From: Ligula intestinalis
Taxonomy: Eukaryota; Platyhelminthes; Cestoda; Diphyllobothriidea; Diphyllobothriidae
Direction of reading: 5' to 3'
Assembly: GCA_036362985.1 (NCBI GenBank)
Contig: JAYGXS010000001.1
Span: 72,310,707 to 72,374,706, forward strand
DNA: 64,000 nt
Shown: positions 45,430-56,095 of the stretch, in pieces
Layout: each line of letters starts with the position of its first letter
Numbering within the stretch: the stretch's first letter is position 1
Program-made: the position numbers and the translations under genes
The notes under the pieces: generated by a model
What the model was told of the DNA's origin: nothing
Database searches by the model: none
Seen by the model: the letters and a program-made list of their open reading frames with translations, nothing else

Positions 45430-46138
45430 ACGCATTTTCCGCGTTAGATGTGAAAGACGTTAGCGACAAAAACTGTGTTCATACGCACTACAGGGAACAA
45501 GAAACCATCCTTCACTGTAGTTCTCGGTTGCCGGGCAAATGGTCAGAAAATTTCATCCATGGTCATTTCCAAAAGAAAGACTTTGCCAAAAGAACAGTAT
45601 GTAGCCGGCGTCATCCTCAAAGCTAACGTGAACGGCCTGAAGGACAAGGAAAATGTGAGTGACTGGTTGAGCGAAATTTACGTCAAGAGAATGGATGGCT
45701 TTTTCAAAAAATATCCCTCCCTACTGCGACTCCATGCGCGCCCATCTCGCTGATGCTGTCAAAGATCGAGTGAAGCAAAATAGTTAGGAGCATGCCATCA
45801 TTCCGGGTGGATTAACTAAAGAACTCCAATCGACAGATATTGGTGTCCACAGGGCGTTCAAAGTTAAACTTCGAGCAGTAGATGACAGAAGGCGAGCACA
45901 CATTCGCCAAGACAGGGAGACAGCGCCGGGCGACTTACGCCACTACGTGTCAATGGATCGTGGATGCCTGGATTAAGGTATCAGTCTCAACTGTGGTCGG
46001 GAGCTTTCACGAATGCCCGAATCATCAGTAACCTGCCAAGTAACAGCAACAACACTGACTTGGATATTGACGAGGGGGATCCGGGCATGATGGATGTTGT
46101 AGTAGCCCAACTGTTTCAATCGGACACCGAAAATTAAA
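45430..46138 (+). pseudogene. pogo/Tigger-like DDE transposase remnant
   Basis: The frame starting near 45475 reads RTTGNKKPSFTVVLGCRANG, KISSMVISKRKTLPKEQY, VNGLKDKENVSDWLSEIYVK and KYPSLL. A one-base shift then gives CDSMRAHLADAVKDRVKQNS, stop, and AIIPGGLTKELQSTDIGVHR followed by AFKVKLR. Near 45940 a further shift gives WIVDAWIKVSVSTVVGSFHE. This is the DDE_1 domain of pogo-like transposases (TTG.....T..L.....G, DS..AHL, IPGGLT..LQP.D, W...AW..VS). The N-terminal HTH region and the first catalytic Asp region are missing. The frame closes with a stop at 46136-46138. Two MITE ends with CAGT...ACTG and TA lie less than 1 kb downstream, which fits a pogo-like system. Confidence 0.8.
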
Positions 46139-46205
46139 AAAATTGAGGGATTTGTGGACAAGAAATGAGCTGAAAAAGTGCGTGTATTGTGTTGTATTTT
46201 GCGGT

Positions 46206-46375
46206 TTATGACTGAACAGTTCTGAGAGTTAATGTGAATACGCTAACGTTTCATTTAGTGGTATCAGACTGTGTTTGTTTACGTGTTCCAACTGAACAAG
46301 ATTGGGAGTTATTGTGAATACGCTCATTAATGTTTGAAGGATGTTGAGAGTTATTGTGAATACGTTAGGTAAAGT
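46206..46375 (+). repeat. Three direct repeats of a ~45 bp unit
   Basis: GAGAGTTAATGTGAATACGC, GGGAGTTATTGTGAATACGC and GAGAGTTATTGTGAATACGT occur in order at about 46223, 46302 and 46348, each preceded by CTGAACA- or ATGTTGA-like sequence. They sit just after the transposase remnant and may be its subterminal repeats. Confidence 0.55.
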
Positions 46376-46923
46376 TTGATTGGCCGACTCATCTGACTGT
46401 TTGGTTTCCCTTAATGTGCCATATAATTGGGTGCGTTTTCTATAAGAAAAAAGTTCGAAAATAAACCATTCATGGATAATTCGCCTTTAATCCACTGCGT
46501 CCTATAGTGCGGAAAGTATGGTACAAAAACTCTTTGAGTCCATTTTTTCCCACACAAAAAGTAAAAGTTTGCGTGTTTACGATTACTGTAAGTCGACCTA
46601 ACCCATGGGTCATTGCCTGTCCAGGGCCTTGACGAAGCTAGTGTTTTCACCTCCTAAGTGTACAGGACCGGGTTGCTCGGGACCTCGAGACCAAAAGTAA
46701 ATACCTATTTTGTTCTTCACTTGAGGCTCGCTGCCACCTCTAAAGCGCCTTGTCATTCATTCTATTGTTAAGTACTGCAATACTTATTCCTCATTTTGTA
46801 ACAATACCTCAACAGATTCACTCCTTATTCAGTGTTTGCACATAATTTACTGAGCGGCATAGTCTCCCATCGAAGCAATACGCATTGCAGAAGCTGAAAA
46901 CGAATGCACTTAGAAATAAGATA

Positions 46924-47110
46924 CAGTAGTCGCCAGCTATTAAGCCCAACTCGGGCTCAGACAAAATTGGGCTTAATCAGCGGCGGGCTTATTAACCGTG
47001 GGCTTAATGCAGCAGTTGCCGGTTATTAAGGCCACATCGGGCCCAGACCAAGGTGGGCTTAATAAGCGGCGGGCTTATTAACTGTGGGCTTAATAGCCGG
47101 CGACTACTGT
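46924..47110 (-). mobile_element. Dimeric MITE, copy 2
   Basis: Same two-unit structure as 13059-13249, but reverse-complemented. The ends TA-CAGTAGTCGCC and GGCGACTACTG-TA form inverted repeats, with TA on both sides. Internal GGGCTTAATAAGCGG blocks are repeated twice. That both loci carry the same dimer suggests the dimer is the unit that moves. Confidence 0.75.
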
Positions 47111-47825
47111 ACCTCCTAGGCTCCTCCCTCCGGCTCTTATTGTCTGTAAAAAAGGTTTGCAAGAAATCGCCACAAACTCTATGCGTTGTTTATGAGCTTG
47201 CCGCTGGTAGCTCCAAGCTACGACGAGAAGAACGCATCATAGGGAGTGGAACTATTATCACTGTACAAACCCGGATTTTTAAAGACTGCGCCCGGGCCCG
47301 ATAATCTGTTACTTCACCAAAGAAATTGACCGCCTTAGAGGATAGCCAAACGGTTTTGATGGGGATACCTCTTTCTGATCGCTGATTGGTTTAACAACTG
47401 ACCAAGACCGGCAGTGGAAACGAATCGAGGAAAGGGATGTTAAGTCGTAGTGTTAACAATCGCAGTACCGTAAAGGGGGAATAAGCAAGTACATCTGCAC
47501 AATCAAAGAGGACTGGTTATCCACTGTCTTCTCGTATTGCAGCTGCGGGTCTGTCAACGTGAAAATATGTCTGCCGTCTAATAGACGGAATGTAAAATGT
47601 TAAGACTCTATAACGCATATTTCACATCACCTTATAAGAACTCCAGTTTGCAGCAATCATTATCACGCAATCCTTTTTTCTTAACGAGGCCGTGACGGGC
47701 AGTCAATAATGACTGTTGTTGCTCTTAGCGCCAAGAGAAATGTTTGCATTAACAGGCTTCGATATTGCTGTCACAATAGCCTGGTAATTTTAAGGGCGTG
47801 TAAACGGTGCAGATAGTGCGCCACC
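47111..47825. other. No gene recognised
   Basis: No similarity could be named between the MITE and the SINE-A fragment. Confidence 0.45.
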
Positions 47826-47871
47826 GAAAAAGACTAGGAAGGTCGAAATGGCCATTTCTGGCCTAGTAGTT
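47826..47871 (-). repeat. SINE-A fragment, copy 9
   Basis: The minus strand retains GGCCAGAAATGGCCATTTCG, the GAAA plus palindrome part of the hammerhead-like block. Head and core are missing. It abuts the PLE RT remnant. Confidence 0.55.
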
Positions 47872-48370
47872 GACGAGTACATCAAGGATGGGTAGCTGCT
47901 GATCGTTTTCTTCTGCCCTCGTGAATTTTATGTCTGGGAAGATCGAGTTAAGAATGTCATGGAAATTGTGCGAAGTGCTCCTAATGACAATAGCAAACGT
48001 CTCGTCAACGTACCAGCGCCAAAGATCGGCGCTGTTGGGTTAAAGCAATAATTTCCGGCTCTTGTTGGACCAATTTTGCTACAAAATCGGAGGTTGGAAA
48101 GCCCATGTGAGTTTCCTTGATCTGTTCATAAGTCGCTCCTGCAAAGGTGAAGTAGGATTTTTGGCAAGATTCGAAGAGCCTTGTGAGATGTTCACTTTTG
48201 AGCGAACTCTGGGTTTCGTCGTACAGCTCCTCTAGCTTCTTGCGCAAGACGTCTCATGGCAAACCCGGTGGAATGGATGTGAATAATGATGTCACGTCAA
48301 AGGAAACTATATTTTCGTTCGATTTAATCCTTCGGCAATGGAGGTCTGCCGGGAAGATGGACTCCTGTAA
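47872..48370 (-). pseudogene. PLE-type reverse transcriptase remnant
   Basis: Minus strand: ENIVSFDVTSLFTSIPPGLP (motif A), stop, then RKKLEELYDETQSSLKSEHL and SYFTFAGATYEQIKETHMGF, PTSDFVAKLVQQ (motif B, normally GTPMGSPLSG). A frame change leads to RWYVDETFAIVI (YVDD altered to YVDE) and DIKFTRAEENDQQLPILDVL. The order matches the PLE-C-type RT at 27.4 kb (VSFD..SLFTSIP, QLP.LDV), so both belong to the same broad lineage. A stop, frameshift and catalytic change make it inactive. Confidence 0.75.
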
Positions 48371-49545
48371 GAGTTTGAAAGCTCAAACAAATAAAATACT
48401 GATTCCTGTGATCAACGCGCCTTCTTCTTCTTCTTCTTCCTTTTCTGCTTTTTCTTCTCTATCTATCTATACACATACCTGGGATGCGGGCATTTGCCTG
48501 AATTTTCTAGATTGTCGAGCACCTGAAAAGGGGATTGAATAATGCCAATTTCAACTGGCTGGGAGTGGGGGAAGGAAGACACACGATGGACATCGTCGTC
48601 GTTCGCAATGTTCTAACTATCAGATCACAACGGTGTATTTAATTCACCTCAAAAATTCGCTTAAAATGAATGCGTTTTCCCATGATTTGTAAAAATCTGT
48701 TTAGCTCGATTAAACTGTCGTAAGTGCGGTGCTACACGTAGCAGAAACACAAGTTAGGCAATCCGGTAATAAGCGATTCCGGCATACGCAGTTCAACCAA
48801 AATCAAGATCAATGAAGCCAAGGAGTTCATATTGGGCTTAATCAAAAGTATTGGTTCTCGTGGAATGGGTTGAGGAAACCCTAGAATCCTCTGCTTGCAT
48901 GTTCTTGCAAGGTCACCACCTTGGAACCATACATCTTTATAGAGAGGTGTCAGTTGGACCGTCACCGAGGAGGTTGTCTACTATTTGTCCCAGGAGAGCA
49001 TGAGCGGTGACTTGCAAGGACTTAGTTTATAGTGAGACCTGTGTTACCCTCAGGAATAAGTGTTCGCTAAACCAACTTGGTGCACGATGGAGAAATGTTT
49101 ATGTAATCGTTTACACTACTGACAGCACAGGTACTAGAAAAAGTCTCGACACACTTCGTTCGCCGGTATTCTGTTACTGTACGGTATAGATATGGTTTGG
49201 TTTGGTTCATCCGTGGGTCGCCGGCATTTCCCGTATGCTTTCTGGTGGATACTCCAGTGTTCAAATTGCAGCTTTTAAAGTTCATCAGAAATTATTTTTG
49301 AACTTGGAGTAGATAAGTATATTCAAGGTTAGAAGGCAAAAGCGGAAATTTTCAGTAAATATTTGGGTGGAAGTCCATGAGCCACTGCGGGATAACTGCA
49401 TAATTCTTGCAGGCTGCCAACAGGTAGACAGTAGCATAACATATCTAATCATTTACCATACTGGCAGCCCAGGTACTAGCCAAAAGCACAGACACCTGTT
49501 TTGCTGATATTCGTACATTTTCAACATCCCATTCGGTTTTTACGA
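48371..49545. other. No gene recognised; (TTC)n microsatellite
   Basis: A TTC run lies at about 48421-48440, followed by a short TCTA run (48459-48470). The minus strand upstream of the RT remnant may contain its decayed N-terminal half, but nothing is readable. Confidence 0.45.
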
Positions 49546-49588
49546 TTACAGTCTCCCTTTGCTTTGTCGGATCCACTTCATCATATCA
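49546..49588 (+). repeat. SINE-A tail fragment, copy 11
   Basis: Only the last part remains: CAGTCTCCCTTTGCTTTGTC followed by GGATCCACTTCATCAT. No tRNA-like head or core is left. Confidence 0.6.
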
Positions 49589-49789
49589 ACTTAGTCACCA
49601 AGTGATGGTCTTGAGGGTTTGAGTTGCGAGCTCCTTGGCAAAGCGGAACTTAATTGTTCCTTGACTAGATAGACTGAAACACCTACATTCATTCAGAGTA
49701 TAATTTATTTTTCTTTCGCATGCTTTTGACTTGACTCTTAGATATTGTAAATACAAGCGAAAGTGCGAGTCCCAGGAAGCAGTTGAGAA

Positions 49790-49890
49790 GAAGTCGATGC
49801 GATCGCATGGGCAATACTTTTATTCACTGGACTTTTCGATATCCTTCGCGGATTCATCATCAGAGACGTAAGCAGAAAGAATTGGCAGAA
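49790..49890 (-). repeat. PLE terminal fragment with hammerhead-like core
   Basis: The minus strand reads CTCTGATGATGAATCCGCGA, then AGGATATCGAAAAGTCC. ATCC/GGAT can form a stem II between CTGATGA and GAAA. It shares CTGATGATGAAT...ATCGAAAA with the PLE-A 3' end at 11764. No stem I partner is evident. Confidence 0.5.
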
Positions 49891-50369
49891 ACGACTCACG
49901 CCTAATATGCTCTTAAAAGAACTGTCCTAAACGAATTCCAATTTCAGTGGCTTGCTTTTATACCGGTTTGCAGTTCTTTATTAGCTACCGAAAAGAAGCT
50001 CACAAATAATGGCATAGTCTCGACTTCCATTCTTTCTTTTCGAGCTTTTCTATGGATCTTTGGGTTATTTATATGCCAAAAAAGTCGTGATAATCGGCTG
50101 GCGTTCATTTAACTTAAAGATAAGTAATTCGGCCAGCAACAAACCTCGATACCAAGCACCGAGCAAATTCACATTTAACGCCAAGACAAAGGAGTCGTAA
50201 ATATTCCGGCAGAAAACACTAAAACACTGGTCACATAAATATTTATTCGCAGTTCTCCAATGGCTAAGTATGAGGTTTGCGCTTCTAACAGGCCCCCACA
50301 CACATGCATTTACGAATTTTGGCTCAAATTTCTGTACGGAGAAGCTTCGAAGATTAGAGGAGCTGAGTT

Positions 50370-50448
50370 GAATGGCCTGGCTGACGAAGGCTAATAAGCT
50401 AGAAATAGTCATTTCAGTCGCCCTTGTCTTTGCCGGCACTACTATCTG
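50370..50448 (+). repeat. SINE-A copy 10, 3' part
   Basis: GCCTGG, CTGACGA (50381-50387), GGCTAATAAGCT, GAAA, ATAGTCAT and TTCAGTC follow in the family order, then a GCCCTTGTCTTTGCCGGCAC tail. The core differs from CTGATGA only at the free N7 position. The tRNA-like head is missing. Confidence 0.7.
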
Positions 50449-52396
50449 CCTAAACCTGAAACCATAATTCCACTGTTCGGAGAATCTGAAGGAACTGTGA
50501 AGAAATTTTGTGTTCCATGTGATGAGACAGATGTTGATTCGCTTTTCAGTGAGATTAAAACAAAAATTACTCGCAATTAGTATCCATAAATATCTACGAA
50601 AGAGACCTGAGGGCACAGTGTGGAAGTATCGCCTGAATGATTGTCGACAAGAGAAGGTTCCCCAAGTCAGAAGTCAGGTAAAACTGGTAAAGTTGGAAAG
50701 TGTGCTGTAAGAATAAGTCAACAAAGGGTTCAGCAAAAAGGAGCTGCTCGCAGTAATTGGGTGTGTACGCGCGCGTGGGATTCCGGGGAGCCCGGGACAT
50801 GTTTTATTCCTGCAGCCAATCAGGAAATGGGTCCCACTGATGGGCGGACAGCGTGGGCGGAATTCATGGCGGATCGAACGAGAGCATCCGGGGTAGATTT
50901 CGAGCACGCACGACTTCAAGGCTGGGTACCGGAAGAAAGGATGAGTCAGCGCAGTAGCACTGATCCCAGGACCACCACAGAAGTATGGTTCGCCGACCAA
51001 TAGCTTGAAAGAGCAGTGCTTTGCAGTTTGTCCATAACGAGTAGAAGAATTTAGTTGGACATGAAGAAATTCTATGGACAAGTTGGATGACCAGTTTCAG
51101 CTTAGTTCGGTGCCAGCTAAAAATACAGAATTGGGTTGCGTGTGAATATAAATACACCTCCCCCGTAATACTGGTGGTCTTGTGCTAGATTCTCTAATGT
51201 TAATTCAAACCATAACTATAATCCCCCCTACCGTATGTCCCCTAAACTTTATACTACCCCCAACCCTAATCCTAATCCCCACTTCTTAACCTAATGCTAA
51301 CCCTCCAAGCCCCAAATCTAACCAGAATTATTACGCTCGGTTGTGGAAGTGTGACCGTAAACTCCGACGGGGTTCACTATATGCCCCAAAGCATGGTAAT
51401 GCAGGGAAGGTGACTTGCACGCGAATCAAATTGTACTGAGAGTCGCCTTGTCTACCTCACTCTCTCTCTCTCTCTCTTCCCCTTTCCCACCTGGGCCATC
51501 TCTCAAGGCAGCGTCAGGAAGACTGGAGATGGCAGAGGGTGCAGGCGGCTGGCGCGGACAGAGCCACCGCCTACGCGTGCCGCCACACCTGGCTTGGATC
51601 CCAGTTGAGTGCGCGTGTGTACCATAAAGGCTGCGTTAAGAAGGAGCCATTGTAACCCGAGTTTCCGTCCACCATTTAACCATTCCGCACGAACACTGAG
51701 CTGACTGTGCAGTCAAAGTTATTCCGTAAGTTGACAACCTGCCAAGCCACGGCTCTTAGTACACCATGCTAGCTTTAAAGGTATCAGATTTGTGACATAA
51801 TGAGGAAAGTGCGTTGGGACAGTCGACCTCACTCTCTATCCCATTCTCAGGCCCCAGACATTCTCAAAGTCGGTCAGCTTTCTGCTGTGCGGAATGGACA
51901 CCGTGATTGACCTAGTTAATGGCCTCGTCTGCGCGTGTTACATACACAAACTCCCCCCCAAAAAAAGCAAACAGCGGGACTTCACTCGCAAAGTTTGAGC
52001 GGCCCAGGTATGATGTGCATGAGAGTGCCATGGAGGTCGCACACACACACACACTCATCCTACCCTTAACTCAAACCCTAACCTCCCCTTGAATTCTTGC
52101 ACCCATTGAGAATGGTTTCTAAAAGTTGGCTGTCACATCGTTTAAAACTAAAAGGTGAATGCCCATGCATGCGGTGTATGTGACGATGCGGCATATTAGC
52201 AGTATGATCTCATTTCGTTGTTACATGATGGGGTAAAAATGCCGAAAGTTTAGTCTAATCGACGTGGAACTTCGTTTGTTGTTAGGAGTTCCACTGAAGT
52301 AAGATCTTCTGTGATGGTAATATATGGGATTGCTTGTATTTTTCGCTCTATGGCGTTTGTCTGGTGGCTGATAGTGTATTTTCTTGGACAGTTAGG
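50449..52396. other. No gene recognised; repeat R4 copy and simple repeats
   Basis: About 51590-51870 is the second copy of repeat R4 (compare 18600-18960): ACCATAAAGGCTGCGTTAAG, then GCCAAGCCACGGCTCTTAGT and CATAATGAGGAAAG. There are (TC)n at 51459-51478, (CA)n near 52040-52055 and sparse CCCTAA-type words at 51240-51310. Open frames at 50641-51081 overlap on both strands and have no recognised motif. Confidence 0.5.
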
Positions 52397-52545
52397 AAGC
52401 GGCCTTCTGCGGGATTTGAACCCGCATAGTAGGAAAGGCCGTTACGCGAAGCCAATGTTCTACCAGTTGAGCTACAAATTACACGCCTAGCACTAAATTT
52501 AGCGAATCTGCCAAACCTCCTAAATAATTAAGTCAACCTAGTAGT
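52397..52545 (-). repeat. SINE-B copy 3
   Basis: The minus strand has TGTAGCTCAACTGGTAGAAC (A-box), an oversized anticodon/variable region TTGGCTTCGCGTAACGGCCT, and T-arm GCGGGTTCAAATCCCGC. The TTTAGCGAATCTGCCAAACC body string is in the opposite orientation to the other copies. It is inverted relative to the copy that starts near 52668. Confidence 0.65.
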
Positions 52546-52646
52546 TATTCTGCTGGATTCTAGATGATTGTTTAGGAAATCCTGCTTGGGCAGTCAGCTT
52601 GCTGTTCCGTATTGGTGGATTCCATACGAGCGGTAAAGTTGGGCGG
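52538..52646 (-). repeat. R6 segment between inverted SINE-B copies
   Basis: Reverse complement of 15540-15645, with TCTAGATGATTGTTTAGGAA, GGATTCCATACGAGCGG and neighbouring words shared. It sits in the spacer of the inverted SINE-B pair. Confidence 0.65.
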
Positions 52647-52667
52647 TTAAAATCAAGCCAAGTGTGA

Positions 52668-52835
52668 TTAAACTCACGGTGCTAGGCGTGGTATTTGTAG
52701 CTCAACTGGTAGAGCATTGGATTCGCGTAAAGGCCTTCCCTACTAAGGGGGTTTGATTCCCGCCAAATGCCGAGAGTTTTGTCACAATTGGGTCAACTAA
52801 ATTTAGTAAATCTGCCAAACCACGTAAATAATTAG
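52668..52835 (+). repeat. SINE-B copy 4
   Basis: tRNA-like core 52691-52771: acceptor GTATTTG/CAAATGC, D-arm GCTCAACTGGTAGAGC, T-arm region GGGTTTGATTCCCGC and the TTTTGTCACAATTGGGTCAA body. Against copy 1, one acceptor pair has changed from C-G to T-A, so the pairing is preserved. The extended anticodon/variable region argues against a working tRNA. Confidence 0.7.
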
Positions 52836-53044
52836 GCAGTGGGCTTTTGGCCTCACCGGTTCTTAAACACAAGGCGATTGGACAAATATCGGTAGGGCCT
52901 CGCACGACTGAGGCACACATGCGCACTTCGGTCTGGTCTGACCAATAACCGCTTCCGAGCTGACCAATCACCTTCAAGACCGCTCTCGGTGGCCGCTGGA
53001 ATGGCTGTCGCCAGATTAGGGCTTCGGACATAGCCCCGCTCGGG

Positions 53045-53215
53045 TGCACATTAACGCTTGTCCCATAGTCAATCTCCGCTTACCCATTCTCCATTCTTTT
53101 TGCATAGAATAAACTGTTCCTACTACTCTGGTCTCCTCTCTCGTCTTCTCTTCCTAAGGAACCATGCCTGAAGATCATGGTGACAAGGGTTCTCTCTATT
53201 AACCTTACTTCCACG
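53045..53215 (+). repeat. Dispersed repeat R3, copy 3
   Basis: Contains ATTCTCCATTCTTTTTGCAT, AATAAACTGTTCCTACTACT, a pyrimidine-rich stretch, GGAACCATGCCTGAAGATCA and an ACAAGGGTTCTCTCTATTAA end, all in R3 order. Confidence 0.6.
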
Positions 53216-55964
53216 ATAAAGGAACTTACGCTGTCTCAGCTCCTCCGATGCCCCAATTCCTACGGTACTCTCGTCAAGGCAGTACATTCTGCCAAGCACA
53301 AAGGTCAGGCGTATAGGACCTGGGAACTAATACAGCGTGGGAAATCAAAGCAAGGTCCCTCGTAATAGTGGAGCCCCTATTCCCACGTCCAGATCTCAGG
53401 CCCACTGGGCCCTTGATTACCTACGTGGGGTATCTTTCTTTAACGCATTCGAAGTTCTACGTAGTCCCTTTATAGACTACCATTGGATATCGTGATGAGT
53501 TGAGCAGTAGTGAGTAGCTCCTAGTAGGCACCCTAACAGTGGCAGACCGCCAACTTGCGACTCCTTGTGACTTAAAGCTTCCACCGTGCGTCAGAGCGTC
53601 GGTTTCCCAGGTTTACAGCTACGCATTAGTGACCGCTGCGTTCAAGAATGACCAGCGCTTCTTGCACAGTTCTAGCTGATGCTGATGTTCGGAAACTTAA
53701 AAATCACTTGTATCATTACATACGCGGCCCGGACGCAAATTATTCAGCTCTTGGTAGACTACTTTGCAATCGGTACATATATGTACTGATATTATTTGTG
53801 ATAATTCATCCATCAGCTGTATTTTAACGTCTAAGCTGGTTGGCACTGACGTCGATATCAGTATGCTACCCCTAGAAAATCAGTTTATCTTGAGATATGT
53901 TATCATCATCAAATGACTACAGTAAAACTTGAAGAAGTTCGCCCAGGATGTCACACAAACCTTCACTGAATTGCTTATTGTGACATTTACGGTTCTGCTA
54001 GAAACGGTACCTCATTCCTTCTCATCTACCTTTATCGTGTTGCTCCGTTTTAAGGGAGCTTTTAACAATAAAATAAAGACGCGCACATTATTAATATTGT
54101 ATTTTTGCTGTTAGCTCAATACTGCCCACCCACTGTAGGTTCGTTGAGAAAAGAGAAGGATGTTCGAAATCGGTTGCTTGTGCGTGAACTATCACCTGGT
54201 ATTTCATAAAATCTGCAAATGAAAAATTTAAAAAGCATCAGCGTTAAAATAGCAATTTGTTTTCTCCTTAAAATCTTAGGAAATGGAGAAGCGAAAAATC
54301 TTGACCGACCGAAAGACCACCAAGCAAAAAAGAGGGCAGTCTTACGATCAGTCCACGGATAGTAAGTAAAAAACTCAACGAAAGTTCATGCAACTATGGA
54401 TCTTATAATCCTGTGCAGACGAACGGTGATGCCTCAGCTCCCCCGACGGCCGAAAACTCATGATAGGCTTCAGTTGCATTGTTGCTCATTCTGACCAAAT
54501 TAGCCCTCTTTGCTCGTTCCAAAACTTTAATAAATTTTCGCATTCGACAACTTGATTTCAATACACAAAATGAGAGCTAAGTGTAATAACCGCACCCCTT
54601 ATCATATTTGTGAGACTTTTAGGCAGTAGAGAGCGTACTAATTAAGACTTATGTCCCCACATATGCTGATTAAAAAACTACGCTTTTTTATTACCATACT
54701 CTTTCAGTGTCTATTAATTGCGCCTATATTTCTTTTGCAGCAAACCCAAAATCTTCCTTTTTATAAGCTAGTGTGCGATTTTTCAGTCGCTTATTCTTCA
54801 TAACTTGATAACGGTAAGTGTGTTAGGACTAAATCAACTACAGATTCGATTCGCTTTTGTGATATGAAAAAAAGGAAACTTTTTCTAAAAGGTGATTAGA
54901 ACTACCTTGGATAATTTAGAGACCTTTCCCCGCAGAAGTCTCATTTGCCCTTTTAGTGAGGGCTGCTGGACACAGTCAGCGCAAAAACTCTTCTAATGCA
55001 ATTCATAGTGCGCAGTAATTTTTTATTGGGTCGTGATACCTTGCGTAATACAAAAGTATGTCTCTTTGTGCTAAAGCAGATTTTCGGAGAAATCGGAGGC
55101 CATTTTGTGAGCGACCTAAGTTGTACTAGAGATTGTAAACTACCTTTACAGTTGACATTACTCCACATAATGCATTGCTCTTAATGGCGTGTTGGCGTAA
55201 TAAACCTTCATCTTTCATTGCATGACATTCAACCTACTTACCAAAATATCAGCAACAACGTAAGCCTAACGCGTGTGATCGCCACTGAGTAAAAATCGTC
55301 GTCCAAGTGGCTTACTGATTAAACTAACCAGCGTTCTGTTCCATGCAACAAAATTGCCAGAAAAGTCAATTCGGCAAATATAAGTTTTCAGTAATTAACC
55401 CTCCGACCATACAATTTCATAGATAATTAAGATAAGAGAGGTTAAAAGGGTTATAAATATGAAGAAGGAGGAGCGTTCACCGGGAGAGGTTTATTGTAAG
55501 TCTGAAGTTTCGGATGGTTGTCTCTTAGGGTTAATACTCACCGTTCCCAGGCCGCCCGCAGAGCAAGGCCGGCATGCTGACGTCACTGCGACCGGGGGAG
55601 TACGGTAGATTATGAACGATATTCGTAGGCAGATTATGCGAAGGAACAAGTATCATCGAGAGGGGGATGAGGTTGACGTATGCTCACTACCTAACGTCGA
55701 CGTCGGCCATGGAAGGAAGAGCGCCTGTGTTGTGACTAACTCACGTCGAAGTGAACTTCACTAGAATCTCACGACTGCGGTTCTCGACGTTTGAGAACAG
55801 CCAGTCACAGTTGCCGCAAACCTGCGTTCTTAGCACGGCCACGAATAACAAGCATGCACGAGTGAATTGCTCTCTCTGCCCTCTGGCCTGACTGCTGTCA
55901 AACTGGCACTTGAACCCGGCTGGCTCTCCTGGCTGTTCGTGAGTTTCCAAGTCAGATGTCTTCG
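53216..55964. other. No gene recognised
   Basis: No motif, RNA gene or dispersed repeat was recognised. Confidence 0.45.
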
Positions 55965-56095
55965 GTCCATTCTTCGTTCCTCTGTGTACACAATATACTG
56001 TTCCTAACATTATTGCCTTTCCAAGATTTCATCTCCCTTAAGTAACCATGGTCTGAAGATTGTAGTTGCTAGGGTTTAACTTAATTAACCCCCCC
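55965..56095 (+). repeat. Dispersed repeat R3, copy 4
   Basis: CATTCTTCGTTCCTCTGTGT, ACAATATACTGTTCCTAACA, AACCATGGTCTGAAGATTGT and GGGTTTAACTTAATTAACC match the other R3 copies. It ends in a C-run (56089-56098). Confidence 0.6.

Noticed and set aside
50641..51157. Open frames on both strands near 50.6-51.2 kb
   Set aside because: Frames on both strands overlap, and none has a recognisable motif or plausible start and splice context.
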